Source of the DNA: Gordonia oryzae
GTDB taxonomy: Bacteria > Actinomycetota > Actinomycetes > Mycobacteriales > Mycobacteriaceae
Assembly (NCBI RefSeq): GCF_003797185.1
Contig: NZ_RKMH01000019.1
Location: forward strand, 1-64,000
Length of the DNA: 64,000 bases
Direction: 5' to 3'
The stretch's first letter is position 1. Every line of letters begins with the position of its first letter. Under the pieces are notes generated by a model. That model was not told the DNA's origin. It did not search any database and worked only from the letters and a program-made list of their open reading frames with translations. This document shows, one piece after another, positions 1 through 9,297 of this stretch. The position numbers and the translations under genes are program-made.

Positions 1-64
1 TCGCAGCCTCGGCGAAAAGATCGGCAGCACCACCAAACTCCGGCCGCATCCAAAAATCGGACAT
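1..64 (-). CDS. N-terminal fragment of a short acidic protein, possibly type VII secretion related
   Basis: The minus strand reads ATG at 64-62 and stays open to the window edge, giving 21 residues that begin MSDFWMRPEF. A GGGGA ribosome-binding site lies just upstream of the ATG on the minus strand. The gene diverges from the YbaB-like gene at 173. Short proteins beginning this way, next to YbaB/EspL-like genes, occur in ESX neighbourhoods, but 21 residues are too few to assign a family. The gene and its start are fairly likely; the ESX link is inference. Confidence 0.5.
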   Translation of the reverse strand, partial: MSDFWMRPEFGGAADLFAEAA

Positions 65-172
65 ACTTCCCCCACAATCGGATTCACTTCTCGTAACTGG
101 TTATCGAAGCTAACACACCGACAGGGAACAGGCAGGTCGCCGACTTCGGCCGCACCAGGCACAATAGCGGCC

Positions 173-592
173 ATGGGTTCGCCTTTGGACTTCGAATCGA
201 TCGTCGGCGAGATCGCTGGCAGCGTGCATCGATTCCGCGAAGAAACCGCCGCGATCACCGAGCGCGTGCGCGCGCTCACCGCCGACGCGTGGTCGTCCGA
301 CGAGCACGTCCGCATCTGGGTCAATGCCCGCGGCGTAGTCATCGACACCCACATCGACCTCGACGATCTGCACACCGTCACCCCCGACGAACTGGCCGCC
401 TCGGTCACCGAGGCCACACAGAAGGCCGCGCGCGCGGTCGCGGCGAAGGCCACGGCGCTGCAGGATCAGCTCTGGGAGCACGCCACCAAGGACGGCCCCC
501 GAATTGAGGGTCTCGAGCAATTCCGCGGCATCGAACCCGAGGTGTCGCTGGCGCCACCCACTGCCGAGGAGCGACGCCACCGAACCACCTGA
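173..592 (+). CDS. YbaB/EbfC family DNA-binding-like protein
   Basis: This 139-residue protein has an N-terminal amphipathic helix (about residues 5-40), a beta stretch around WVNARGVVIDTHIDLDDL (about residues 45-65), then a second long helix rich in Ala/Lys. That alpha-beta-alpha layout matches the YbaB/EbfC nucleoid-associated fold. Actinobacteria often carry such proteins beside ESX genes (EspL-like), which fits the divergent small gene at the left edge. The start ATG at 173 is the first in frame and has no strong Shine-Dalgarno. The C-terminal 25 residues are polar and probably disordered. DNA binding is a family inference. Confidence 0.65.
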   Translation: MGSPLDFESIVGEIAGSVHRFREETAAITERVRALTADAWSSDEHVRIWVNARGVVIDTHIDLDDLHTVTPDELAASVTEATQKAARAVAAKATALQDQLWEHATKDGPRIEGLEQFRGIEPEVSLAPPTAEERRHRTT

Positions 593-681
593 CGGCCGGG
601 AGAATATATCCGTCGAGTAATCGTCGGGTAACAATACATTCGTAGGTTGTTCCTCAACTATTCGTGTGAGGAGCCGATCCC

Positions 682-2340
682 ATGTCCGCAACCACCGCTT
701 CCCCCGCGGCGCAGACGCATCACAGCGCCGCAGGCGACAGCGTAATCAAGCCAGGCTATGACCCATCTCTGACCAACGAGGACCTCGCTCCGCTCAAAGA
801 GCAGAAGTGGACCTGGTACAACATCTTCGCGTTCTGGATGTCCGATGTGCACAGCGTCGGCGGATACGTGTTCGCGGGTAGCCTCTTCGCGCTCGGCATC
901 GCCGCCTGGCAGGTCCTCGTGGCACTGCTCGTCGGTATCGTGGCGGTCAACCTGCTGTGTAATCTCGTCGCCAAGCCCTCGCAGAAGGCAGGCGTGCCTT
1001 ACCCGGTGACGACGCGAATTTGCTTCGGCGTCAAGGGCGCCAACATCCCGGCAATAGTCCGCGGTGTCATCGCGGTGGTCTGGTACGGCATCCAGACCTA
1101 TCTCGCCTCAGTCGCCTTCGGCCTGCTGGCGTTAAAGTTCTGGCCTTCCCTGGAGCAATACGGTGACACCGGAACGCACTCGTTCCTGGGTCTGTCGCCC
1201 TTGGGCTGGGCCGGCTTCGTTCTGATGTGGGTGCTACAGGCGATCGTCTTCTGGAACGGCATGGACACCATCCGCCGGTTCATCGACTTCTGCGGTCCTG
1301 CAGTGTATGTCGTGATGATCGCGCTGGCGGCCTACCTGATCGTCAAGGCCGGATGGAGTAACGTCCACTTCGATCTGTCCGAAGGGTCGGGAACCAGCGG
1401 CTGGGCGTCGGTGACGGCGATGATCAGCGCGTTCGCCCTTGTGGTGTCGTACTTCTCCGGCCCGATGCTCAACTTCGGGGATTTCTCCCGCTACGGCAAG
1501 ACCTTCGGCGAGGTCAAGAAGGGCAACTTCTGGGGTCTGCCGGTCAACTTCTTGTTCTTCTCCCTATTGGTGGTGTGCACCGTTTCCGCCGGAGCGACCG
1601 TCATCGGTCGCGACGACAAGGGCAAGATCGTCACCGATCCGGTGCACATCGTCGACAAGATTGACAACACGACGGCCGCTGTGTTGGGCGTATTGACCTT
1701 TGCCATAGCGACCATCGGCATCAACATCGTCGCCAACTTCGTCTCCCCCGCTTTCGACTTCTCCAACGTCGCCCCGACCAAGATCACCTGGCGGATGGGC
1801 GGAATGATCGCGGCCGTCGGTTCGGTACTGATCACTCCGTGGAATCTGTTCAACAACGCCAGCGCCATTCACTACACCATGGACACCCTCGGCGCGGTGA
1901 TCGGTCCACTGTTCGGCATCCTGATCGCCGACTTCTATCTCGTCAAGAAGCAGCAGATCGTGGTCGACGACCTGTTCACCCGCAAGCCCGAGGGCTCCTA
2001 CTACTACCGGAACGGCTGGAATCCGGTTGCGGTGGTCTCGGTGATCCTCGCATCGGTCCTGCCGATCTCCTTCGTCATCTGGGGCACCCCCTACGAGGCC
2101 AGCTTCACCTGGTTCATGGGCGCAGGCGCCGGGCTGGCCCTCTACTATCTCGGAATGCGGTTGGCGCCCAACCAATTCGTGTACGGGCGCACAGATGCTC
2201 CGCGCCCCGCCACCGCGGGCTCCACCGGAGACATCTCGGTGTCGGCCGACGGCACGATGAGTCTCGACGAACCACCGACGACCGTCTCGGTCGGCGACGG
2301 CGAGGACGACGGGGGCACCGCATCCCTCACCACCGCATGA
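682..2340 (+). CDS. NCS1 family nucleobase/hydantoin:cation symporter
   Basis: This 552-residue integral membrane protein has about 12 hydrophobic segments and NCS1 hallmarks. These include the N-terminal LTNEDLAPLKEQKWTWYNIF stretch before TM1, PVTTRICFGVKGANIPAIVRG, and NFGDFSRYGKTF in the middle. Relatives (Mhp1, CodB, PucI) import hydantoins, cytosine, allantoin or purines with Na+ or H+. The last 50 residues form a polar cytoplasmic tail rich in Asp, Gly and Thr. GTGAGGAG precedes the ATG at good spacing. A hydantoin racemase gene follows 46 bp downstream on the same strand, so a hydantoin-type substrate is the best guess. Substrate identity is inferred from context only. Confidence 0.85.
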   Translation: MSATTASPAAQTHHSAAGDSVIKPGYDPSLTNEDLAPLKEQKWTWYNIFAFWMSDVHSVGGYVFAGSLFALGIAAWQVLVALLVGIVAVNLLCNLVAKPSQKAGVPYPVTTRICFGVKGANIPAIVRGVIAVVWYGIQTYLASVAFGLLALKFWPSLEQYGDTGTHSFLGLSPLGWAGFVLMWVLQAIVFWNGMDTIRRFIDFCGPAVYVVMIALAAYLIVKAGWSNVHFDLSEGSGTSGWASVTAMISAFALVVSYFSGPMLNFGDFSRYGKTFGEVKKGNFWGLPVNFLFFSLLVVCTVSAGATVIGRDDKGKIVTDPVHIVDKIDNTTAAVLGVLTFAIATIGINIVANFVSPAFDFSNVAPTKITWRMGGMIAAVGSVLITPWNLFNNASAIHYTMDTLGAVIGPLFGILIADFYLVKKQQIVVDDLFTRKPEGSYYYRNGWNPVAVVSVILASVLPISFVIWGTPYEASFTWFMGAGAGLALYYLGMRLAPNQFVYGRTDAPRPATAGSTGDISVSADGTMSLDEPPTTVSVGDGEDDGGTASLTTA

Positions 2341-2350
2341 CGACGCCGGT

Positions 2351-2386
2351 GGCAGCGAGACCGGTCGACATGGTGAACTCGCTGCC
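2351..2386 (+). promoter_or_regulatory. Inverted repeat abutting the racemase start codon
   Basis: GGCAGCGAG (2351-2359) is the exact reverse complement of CTCGCTGCC (2378-2386), with an 18-nt loop. The downstream arm ends at the base before the ATG at 2387. No Shine-Dalgarno lies outside the hairpin. In the mRNA this stem would sit where the ribosome must load, so it could dampen or couple translation of the racemase. The structure is seen; the role is inference. Confidence 0.4.
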
Positions 2387-3118
2387 ATGAGGCTCGTCGT
2401 CATCAATCCCAACACCACCACAGAGATGACTGCGGTGATCTCGGCCGCCGCCCGCTCCGTCGCACGGGCCGACGCCGAGATCATCGCGGTCACCTCGGCA
2501 ACCGGCCCCGAGTCCATCGAGAGTCATTACGACGAGGCGCTCGCGGTGCCCGGCGTCCTCGATGCGATCACCGCCCACCCCGACGCCGACGGCTACCTGC
2601 TGGCCTGCTTCGGTGACCCGGGACTCGACGCGGCCCGAGAGCTGGCCGTCGCACCGGTACTCGGCATCGCCGAGGCCGCAGTACATCTCGCTGCCCCCCT
2701 CGGCCGCGGGTTCTCCATCGTCACCACCTTGTCGCGCACCATCGGCAGGGCACGAGATCTGGTCTCGCACTACGGTTTCAGCGATCGATGCCTCGGCATC
2801 CATGCGTGCGAGATCCCGGTACTCGACCTCGAATCCAACCCCGATACCGAGGCCATTCTCGCCAAGGCCTGCGCGCAGGCACTCGCCGACGACGGCTCCG
2901 ACGCCATCGTGCTGGGCTGTGCCGGCATGGCCGATCTGGCTACGCGGATGTCGTCGCAGATAGGTGCGCCCGTGGTCGACGGGGTTGCCGCTGGCATCGG
3001 CATGCTCTCGGCGATGGCGGCGATGGGGCTCCGGACCGGTACCGCGTCCGGAGAGTTCGCCTCACCACCACCCAAGCGCTACACCGGGGTGCTGCACAGC
3101 TGGGGTATTCCGGGGTGA
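2387..3118 (+). CDS. Hydantoin / Asp-Glu racemase family protein
   Basis: This 243-residue cytosolic enzyme belongs to the Asp/Glu/hydantoin racemase superfamily. It starts with the family signature RLVVINPNTTTEMT. It carries the two catalytic-type cysteines in LLACFGDPGLDAARE (about residue 76) and IVLGCAGMADL (about residue 181). These enzymes interconvert D- and L-5-substituted hydantoins, or related substrates, by a two-base thiol mechanism. The gene follows the NCS1 permease, so the pair looks like uptake plus racemisation of a hydantoin or ureide. No hydantoinase or carbamoylase is present in the window. The ATG sits directly after a hairpin and has no clear ribosome-binding site. Confidence 0.85.
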   Translation: MRLVVINPNTTTEMTAVISAAARSVARADAEIIAVTSATGPESIESHYDEALAVPGVLDAITAHPDADGYLLACFGDPGLDAARELAVAPVLGIAEAAVHLAAPLGRGFSIVTTLSRTIGRARDLVSHYGFSDRCLGIHACEIPVLDLESNPDTEAILAKACAQALADDGSDAIVLGCAGMADLATRMSSQIGAPVVDGVAAGIGMLSAMAAMGLRTGTASGEFASPPPKRYTGVLHSWGIPG

Positions 3119-3190
3119 CACATCCCGCAGCTGCCGTGCCGAGCGTGACCGGTGCACGGGTGGGACGCCGGATACGGTTCGCCGACCCGA

Positions 3191-3196
3191 TAGGGT
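3191..3196 (+). promoter_or_regulatory. Leaderless -10 element (TAGGGT) for the SigC-like gene
   Basis: TAGGGT fits the actinobacterial TANNNT -10 consensus and ends 7 nt before the ATG at 3204. That places the transcription start at or next to the first base of the start codon. No Shine-Dalgarno is present. This geometry is typical of leaderless mRNAs in mycobacteria. A similar arrangement occurs upstream of mftE, the SDR at 20603 and the oxygenase at 36446. Confidence 0.45.
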
Positions 3197-3203
3197 GTGC
3201 GCC

Positions 3204-3779
3204 ATGAATGTCTGCCCCGACGACGAGTTGACGCGTGCCGCGTTGCGTGCGGCAACCGGCGACCGGGCAGCACTGACGGAATTTATCCGCGCCACGCAGA
3301 AGGACGTCTGGCGGTTCATCGCGCATCTCGGGCACGCGAACACCGCCGACGATCTCACCCAGGAGACCTACCTCCGGGCGATGAAGAGCATCTCCCGCTT
3401 CCGGGCGGAAGCCAGCGCCAAGACGTGGCTGTTGTCGATCGCGCGACGGGTGTGCGCCGACGAGGTCCGGCACGACCGGTCGCGCCCACGTGTCAGCCCC
3501 GGCGTCGACTGGATCTCGGCCGCCGAGGCCCGCAGCTCCCGGCCTCGCTGGGAGGACATGGTGGAGGTGAACCTTCTCCTCAAGGATCTGCCCGCCGAAC
3601 GTCGTGAAGCACTTGTCCTCACCCAGATCCTCGGCCTGTCCTACCAAGAGGCCGCCGAGGTCACCGGCACCCCCATCGGCACCATCCGCTCCCGCGTGGC
3701 CCGGGCTCGCGAGTACCTGATCGCCGCGTCAGCGGCTCCGCACCGTCGATCGGTCCGAGGCCACACCCCGCACCCTTGA
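3204..3779 (+). CDS. sigC: ECF RNA polymerase sigma factor, SigC-like
   Basis: This 191-residue ECF sigma factor has region 2 around VWRFIAHLGHANTADDLTQE (about residues 34-53) and region 4 with the helix-turn-helix in LSYQEAAEVTGTPIGTIRSR (about residues 148-167). No C-terminal extension is present. The ATG at 3204 is preferred because the sequence upstream in frame is not sigma-like and the ATG has a leaderless -10. The next gene is a copper ATPase, and a zinc-finger anti-sigma-like gene plus a CopD-CtaG gene follow. In M. tuberculosis SigC is tied to copper acquisition and homologues of these neighbours sit together, so SigC is the best label. Assignment rests on context. Confidence 0.75.
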   Translation: MNVCPDDELTRAALRAATGDRAALTEFIRATQKDVWRFIAHLGHANTADDLTQETYLRAMKSISRFRAEASAKTWLLSIARRVCADEVRHDRSRPRVSPGVDWISAAEARSSRPRWEDMVEVNLLLKDLPAERREALVLTQILGLSYQEAAEVTGTPIGTIRSRVARAREYLIAASAAPHRRSVRGHTPHP

Positions 3780-3917
3780 TTGTGAGGCAGATCACTAGAC
3801 TCGTCGGAACCAGAAGGCCAACCGGCCCGACCTATTCTGAGGACGAGTCTGTGTGAGGCGCCGACGGCCCCGCGAGGCGAGGTGCCGGGACGCCGGAGGC
3901 GAGAGATCGAGGATGAT

Positions 3918-6218
3918 GTGACCACCCTGCACGACGTGAATCGCCACGATGCAAACTCCGGGGCCACTGCGAACTCCGGGGCCACCCGGACCGACGACCC
4001 GGCGATCGACCCGCGGCGTCAGCTCGACGTCACCGGCATGACCTGCGGCGCTTGCGCGGCTCGCGTGGAACGCAAACTCAACAAGGTCGACGGCGTGAAG
4101 GCGTCGGTCAATTATGCGACGCGGGTGGCCACCATCGAGGCACCGCCACGGGTGAGCACCGAGGACCTCTGCGCCGTCGTCGACAAGGCCGGCTACGGTG
4201 CGACCCCCCGCCCGCAGGTGCCCACCACGATTCCCGACACCGACGCCGCCGACGCGAAGCGCCTGTTCCGGCGACTGGCTGTCGCGGTGGTGCTGTTCGT
4301 GCCCCTCGCCGATCTGTCCATCGTGTTCGCGGTGGTGCCCTCGACGCGGTTCACCGGATGGCAGTGGCTGCTCATCGCGATGGCCGCGCCGATCGTCACC
4401 TGGTGTGCCTGGCCCTTCTACCGGATCGCGGCAAAGAATCTGCGCACCGGGGCGGCGACCATGGAAACACTGGTCACCCTCGGCGTGCTGGCCGCGACCG
4501 GCTGGTCGTTGTACTCGATGTTCACCACCGACCCCAAGGCCACCACTCACGGTCTGTGGGATGCCATCTGGAGCAGCGACTCGATCTACCTCGAGGTCGC
4601 CACCGGTGTCACCGTCCTCGTCCTGGCCGGCCGGTACTTCGAGGCGCGCGCCCGCTCACGAGCCGGCGGCGCACTGCGGGCACTCGCGGCGATCGGCGCG
4701 AAGGACGTCGCGGTGCTCCTGCCCGACGGCCGCGAGATGCGCATCCCCGCCGAAGAACTGTCCGAGGAGCAACGCTTCGTTGTGCGGCCCGGCGAGACCG
4801 TCGGCACCGACGGCCTGGTGATCGAGGGCAGCGCGGCCATCGACATGAGCGCGATGACCGGTGAATCCCGGCCGGTCGAGGTCACCCCCGGCGAGGCCGT
4901 CATCGGCGGCACCACCGTCCTCAACGGACGGCTCATCGTCGAGGCCGCCGCGGTGGGCGCCGACACCGCCTTCGCCGGGATGATGCGGCTTGTCGAGGAG
5001 GCCCAGTCGGGCAAGGCACGGGCCCAGCGCCTCGCCGACCGGATCGCCGGGGTGTTCGTCCCGATCGTCGTGGCCCTATCCCTGGTGACCCTGGCCGTCT
5101 GGCTGGGTCTCGGTCAGCCCGCCGACCGAGCGGTCTCGGCGGCCCTGGCCGTGCTGATCATCGCCTGCCCGTGCGCGCTGGGATTGGCCACACCGATCGC
5201 GGTGATGGTCGCCACCGGACGCGGTGCACAACTCGGGATTTTCCTCAAAGGCCACCAGACCCTCGACACCTCACGTCTGATCGACACCGTCGTCTTCGAC
5301 AAGACCGGAACCGTCACCGAGGGGACGCTGTCGGTCGAATCAATCCATCCTGCACCGGGATTCGACGCCGATGAAGTCCTCGCACGAGCCGCAGCGGTCG
5401 AGGCGGCCTCCGAACACGCAGTCGGCGCCGCGATCGCCGCCGCAGTGACCGAAGAACACCGCGCCGAGGTCACCGACTTCACCACCGAACCCGGACGCGG
5501 CGTGAGCGGCATCGTCAACGGTCAACGGGTCCGCGTCGGCTCACCCCGGTGGGCCTCGCATGCGCTGGTGGTACCTGCCGAGCTGGCCCGCGCCCGACGC
5601 GACGCCGAAGCACAGGGCAAGACCGTGGTCTACGTCGTCGTCGATGATGTACCCGCCGCGGCGATCGCCGTCGGCGACACCATCAAGACCTCAGCGGCCA
5701 CGGCGATCGCCGCGCTCAAGGCCGCCGGCCTGCGTACGATCCTGCTGACCGGCGACAACGAGGGCGCCGCCCGTGCGGTCGCCGAGGCGGTGGGCGTCGA
5801 CGACGTCATCGCCGAGGTACTGCCCGATGAGAAGGTCGAGGCCCTACGCGCGCTGCAGGACGAGGGGCATGCGGTTGCGATGGTCGGAGACGGTATCAAC
5901 GACGGCCCGGCACTCGCGACCGCCGACCTCGGGCTCGCGATCGGCCGCGGCACCGACGTCGCGATCGGCGCCGCCGACGTCATCCTGGTCCGTGACGACC
6001 TCCGGGCCGTTCCGGCCGCACTCAGCCTCGCCGGGGCCACCCAGCGCACCATCCGGACCAACCTGGTGTGGGCGTTCGGCTACAACGTCGCCGCGATCCC
6101 GATCGCGGCACTCGGCGTTCTGAACCCGCTGATCGCCGGCGCCGCGATGGCACTGTCGTCGCTGTTCGTCGTCACCAACAGCCTGCGGCTACAACACTTC
6201 GGCGACTCCCGACGATGA
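3918..6218 (+). CDS. Copper-translocating P1B-type ATPase (CtpA/CtpB-like)
   Basis: From GTG 3918 the protein has 766 residues. It has an N-terminal heavy-metal-associated domain with [12 protein letters not shown] (about residues 41-52), then eight predicted membrane segments. The transport motif is CPC in [13 protein letters not shown] (about residue 415), the TGES loop is MTGESRPVE, the phosphorylated Asp is in DKTGTVTEG (about residue 461), and the hinge is [20 protein letters not shown]. The conserved HP dipeptide of the nucleotide-binding domain reads HA here ([10 protein letters not shown]). CPC plus the CxxC domain indicates Cu(I) transport across the cytoplasmic membrane. The start is uncertain: GTG 3918 has GAGGA upstream, while GTG 3882 in the same frame would add 12 residues. 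It follows the SigC-like gene by 138 bp. Confidence 0.88.
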   Translation: MTTLHDVNRHDANSGATANSGATRTDDPAIDPRRQLDVTGMTCGACAARVERKLNKVDGVKASVNYATRVATIEAPPRVSTEDLCAVVDKAGYGATPRPQVPTTIPDTDAADAKRLFRRLAVAVVLFVPLADLSIVFAVVPSTRFTGWQWLLIAMAAPIVTWCAWPFYRIAAKNLRTGAATMETLVTLGVLAATGWSLYSMFTTDPKATTHGLWDAIWSSDSIYLEVATGVTVLVLAGRYFEARARSRAGGALRALAAIGAKDVAVLLPDGREMRIPAEELSEEQRFVVRPGETVGTDGLVIEGSAAIDMSAMTGESRPVEVTPGEAVIGGTTVLNGRLIVEAAAVGADTAFAGMMRLVEEAQSGKARAQRLADRIAGVFVPIVVALSLVTLAVWLGLGQPADRAVSAALAVLIIACPCALGLATPIAVMVATGRGAQLGIFLKGHQTLDTSRLIDTVVFDKTGTVTEGTLSVESIHPAPGFDADEVLARAAAVEAASEHAVGAAIAAAVTEEHRAEVTDFTTEPGRGVSGIVNGQRVRVGSPRWASHALVVPAELARARRDAEAQGKTVVYVVVDDVPAAAIAVGDTIKTSAATAIAALKAAGLRTILLTGDNEGAARAVAEAVGVDDVIAEVLPDEKVEALRALQDEGHAVAMVGDGINDGPALATADLGLAIGRGTDVAIGAADVILVRDDLRAVPAALSLAGATQRTIRTNLVWAFGYNVAAIPIAALGVLNPLIAGAAMALSSLFVVTNSLRLQHFGDSRR

Positions 6219-6357
6219 GCGGCTTCGGCTCCCGCAGACGCTGACAAGCGGCACCCGCTGTCGTTCGGCCAGCCTTGCGTTCTTCCCCCCGGAAACGTCC
6301 CGCGAACTAACGGAGCGCTTCAGGAAGAACACGGTGCGCCAGTAGGAGCAGCCCGCA

Positions 6358-6777
6358 TCACCGCCGGGCACGCACCGTCAACCCGACGGTCACCAGCATC
6401 GCGGCCACGAACAGACCGATCGTCACCATCGATCCGTGGGTCACCACCGCCGACACGGCAAGCGCACCGGACGCGAAGGCCGCACCCCCTGCCATCAACC
6501 ACCATGTGCGCGAAGAATTCTCGATGCCTCGCTCCGGCGGCGCAGCGGCGTCCGCACGCGCCGCGAGCATCATCTCGACGAGATCGGGGCCGTCGTCACC
6601 ACGCACCACCCGCAGCGGCTCACCGATCTCGGGAATCGTGAAACGCTGCAACGCCTGGTACCACTGAGCGCAGTCGGCGCATCCGGCTACGTGTTCGTCC
6701 ACACGCGCCGACGGAACGGTCTCCCGTTCTCCGTCGACACGCGCCGACAGCGCCTCCCGCGCGACCTCGCACCGCAT
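6358..6777 (-). CDS. Zinc-finger membrane protein, putative anti-sigma factor
   Basis: This 139-residue protein begins MRCEVAREALSARVDGE and carries HVAGCADC (about residues 29-36), a zinc-binding HxxxCxxC of the zf-HC2/ZAS type found in anti-ECF sigma factors. Two hydrophobic segments near the C-terminus (about residues 92-112 and 116-134) anchor it in the membrane. It lies beside the SigC-like sigma factor and copper genes, transcribed toward the ATPase. The matching M. tuberculosis neighbourhood also has such a protein. An anti-SigC role is inference from domain and position; sigma binding cannot be seen in sequence. Confidence 0.7.
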   Translation of the reverse strand: MRCEVAREALSARVDGERETVPSARVDEHVAGCADCAQWYQALQRFTIPEIGEPLRVVRGDDGPDLVEMMLAARADAAAPPERGIENSSRTWWLMAGGAAFASGALAVSAVVTHGSMVTIGLFVAAMLVTVGLTVRARR

Positions 6778-6806
6778 GAATCCATTGTCCCGTCACGGTC
6801 AAGTCA

Positions 6807-6916
6807 GGCTCCGCCTCAGCCACAATCACCGGCTCCGCCTCAGCCACAATCACCGGCTCCGCCTCAGCCACAATCACCGGCTCCGCCTCAGCCACAATCA
6901 CCGGCTCCGCCTCAGC
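6807..6916 (+). repeat. 24-bp tandem repeat, about 4.6 copies
   Basis: Four perfect 24-bp units occupy 6807-6902, each starting GGCTCCGCCTCAGCC. A fifth, partial copy shares its first 14 bases (6903-6916). The array fills most of the gap between the minus-strand CopD-CtaG gene and the minus-strand anti-sigma gene. Its first minus-strand unit contains the stop codon of CopD-CtaG (TGA at 6914-6912). The unit length is a multiple of three, and one minus frame would read VIVAEAEP repeatedly, but no start or known gene uses that frame. Recent slippage is the simplest origin. Confidence 0.9.
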
Positions 6917-9029
6917 GACGTGTCCGGGCCAGCTCGTCGAGCATCTTGTTGTAGTCGTCGAGCTCGGCATCCTCGTAGGTTTCGGCATGCCGGTCGGCCC
7001 GGCGCGCCTCCCGCCGATCCGACTTGGCCCACTGCGTCACGATCGCGATGACGACGAGCACCACCGGGACCTCGCTGGCGCCCCAGGCGATCGCCCCGCC
7101 GAGCCACTGGTCGTGCAGTAGATCGGTGGCCCAGGGTAGACCGAGCTGGCTATAGAACTCGCCACCGGTCACCGATGACATCGTCATCAGCGCGATACCG
7201 AAGAAGGCGTGAAACGGCATGACCGCGAACAGCAATCCGATGCGCGCGAGGTAAGGGATGCGCCGGGGTCCGGGGTCGATGCCGATGATCACCCAGTAGA
7301 AGAGGTAGCCGACGATGATGAAGTGGATCGTCAGCAGCACGTGACCCCAGTGGTAGCGCACGAAGGTGCCGAAGATGGCGGTGAAGTAGACGACGTAGAG
7401 CGACAACACGAACAACAGCAACGCGACCGCCGGATTCGACAGCACCCTGGTCACCGTGGAGTGCAGCACCCAGAGCAGCCATTCACGCGGACCGGGTGGG
7501 CGCGAACCCGCTGTCGGCAGAGCACGTAGGGCCAGGGTCGCCGGCGCACCCAGCACCAGTAGCACCGGCGCGAACATGTTGAGCGCCATGTGTTCTGCCA
7601 TGTGCACGCTGAACATCGCCGAACCGTAGGCACGCACCCCCGATCCGGTCACGACGACGAGGACCAGGCAACCCAGCATCCATGAGAGGGTGCGGGCCCA
7701 CGGCCATTCGTCACCCCGGCGGCGCAGCCGTAGCGCCCCGATCCCGTACAGCACGGCCGCGGCAACGGCCGCGGTGCCGACGAGGAAGTCGAATCGCCAG
7801 AAGGTCGCCAACCGCCACGCGGTCGGTGATCCCGGCAACTCGTAGCCGAGGAACACATCCCACGCAGTGAATGGGTGCGCGAGCAGGCCGGGCGCCACCC
7901 GGGTGTCCATGATCGCCCAGCACACGTATACCGCCGCCATCACCGCGACGGCAGCCATCTCGATCCGCCACAGCCGTGTCGCCCCGTGCGCCGACCGCAG
8001 CGCGACAACGCTCGACGCGGTGGCCGCGACCAACCCCACCAACATCACCACCGAGGTCACCCCGAAGGTCGTGGTGAACAGGTAGCGCATCGGCACCAGG
8101 AACGCGATCAGGATCACCCCGGAAATCAGTGCCAGCACGTCGGCGACGCCAACGATCCAGGTGTGGCGGCGATCGAGGATCACGCGGTCGGCCTCGGGTG
8201 TCACGGCCGGGGCGGCCACGTACGCGACGCGGTATCCGATGGAGACCGCCATCGCCAGCACCAGAACGATCACCAGGCTGGTGCCGTAATCGTGGTTGGG
8301 TCCCTGCGCACCGTTACCGGCCATCGGCAACGCGGCGACGGCGATTCCGGTGGGGATCAGCAGAACCGCATGCGCAATCCAGGACAGGAAGAATCGAACG
8401 ACGATCGCGACGAGGGTAGCGAGGATAGCGACCACCAGCCAGGCCACCGACTCCTCACTGATGCCGATCGCCTCGAACAGCGCTCCCGAAGACACGAGGG
8501 TGCCGAGCGGGAGACCGTACCCGTCGGATGCGGCGACGCCGACCATCAGCCAGGCCACCACCGCCCACACCGGCGCTGCGCGCGAGACAAATAGGTGCGC
8601 GCGATAAACGGTGGCATCGATGATCCCATCGGAATCCGGTCGCGACCCGGCGACCACGAACGCCAGTGCTCCGACACACAGCGCGGCAACGGTGGCACCG
8701 ACGACGTATCCGGCCACATCGAGTACCGCGATGGTCAGACCCGGGTAAGGGTCGCCGCGCTCGATGTGGCGGGTGGGACCCGACACCAGCGCGTAGAGGA
8801 CCACGACGAGCAATCCGGCGGCGAGTACCGCGCCCACCCCGCGCATCGCGGCCACGTTCGATCGTTGTGCCGTTCCCGCGGGCGTGGCGCCGGTGGCCAC
8901 CGGATTGTCGGCGGGATCAGCTGTCCCGGCGGGCGAGGGTCCGGCAGGCGCCGTGTCGACGGTCGCGGCAGCGTCGGTCGAGGTCGGCTGCACGCCGGGA
9001 TCGGCGTGGGCATCGTCTGGGGCGGTCAC
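6912..9029 (-). CDS. CopD-CtaG fusion membrane protein (copper resistance D / cytochrome c oxidase assembly)
   Basis: This 705-residue polytopic protein has a polar Ala/Thr/Pro-rich N-terminal tail (about 60 residues). A CopD-like membrane half follows, then a caa3-type CtaG half with MFSVHMAEHMALNMFAPVLL, HWGHVLLTIHFIIVGYLFYW and MPFHAFFGIALMTM. The His/Met-rich helices fit copper handling, and family members assist copper insertion into cytochrome oxidase. The length and fusion match Rv0102 of M. tuberculosis, which lies in the same ctp/SigC-linked neighbourhood. GTG 9029 is chosen because AGGAG sits 8 nt upstream; a TTG six codons earlier lacks a ribosome site. The stop codon lies inside a 24-bp repeat. 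Confidence 0.85.
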   Translation of the reverse strand: MTAPDDAHADPGVQPTSTDAAATVDTAPAGPSPAGTADPADNPVATGATPAGTAQRSNVAAMRGVGAVLAAGLLVVVLYALVSGPTRHIERGDPYPGLTIAVLDVAGYVVGATVAALCVGALAFVVAGSRPDSDGIIDATVYRAHLFVSRAAPVWAVVAWLMVGVAASDGYGLPLGTLVSSGALFEAIGISEESVAWLVVAILATLVAIVVRFFLSWIAHAVLLIPTGIAVAALPMAGNGAQGPNHDYGTSLVIVLVLAMAVSIGYRVAYVAAPAVTPEADRVILDRRHTWIVGVADVLALISGVILIAFLVPMRYLFTTTFGVTSVVMLVGLVAATASSVVALRSAHGATRLWRIEMAAVAVMAAVYVCWAIMDTRVAPGLLAHPFTAWDVFLGYELPGSPTAWRLATFWRFDFLVGTAAVAAAVLYGIGALRLRRRGDEWPWARTLSWMLGCLVLVVVTGSGVRAYGSAMFSVHMAEHMALNMFAPVLLVLGAPATLALRALPTAGSRPPGPREWLLWVLHSTVTRVLSNPAVALLLFVLSLYVVYFTAIFGTFVRYHWGHVLLTIHFIIVGYLFYWVIIGIDPGPRRIPYLARIGLLFAVMPFHAFFGIALMTMSSVTGGEFYSQLGLPWATDLLHDQWLGGAIAWGASEVPVVLVVIAIVTQWAKSDRREARRADRHAETYEDAELDDYNKMLDELARTRR

Positions 9030-9297
9030 AGCAAGGTCTCCTAGCAACGCCGCTGCGAGACGGCATCGTCGTCAGTCTACGACGCGGTGTAGGCGAGCCG
9101 AACACGCCGCCGAGGCCCGAATTCCCCTCACGTGACGAGAACCACCCGGGACCAACGTCCCACCGGCCCCCACCGCTCAGATGCTCCTCAGATTCCTGCC
9201 AGTACCCTGAACACCGGCATGGCGGTCCCTCCGGCCCTGCGCACCGACCGGAGCCCCAGACCGATGCCGGAGAACCCGCGGACCAGGAGAAGAAGAA

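Noticed and set aside
6620..6988. ORF with VIVAEAEP repeats
   Set aside because: It spans the end of CopD-CtaG, the repeat and the anti-sigma gene in a different frame; no start site or family.
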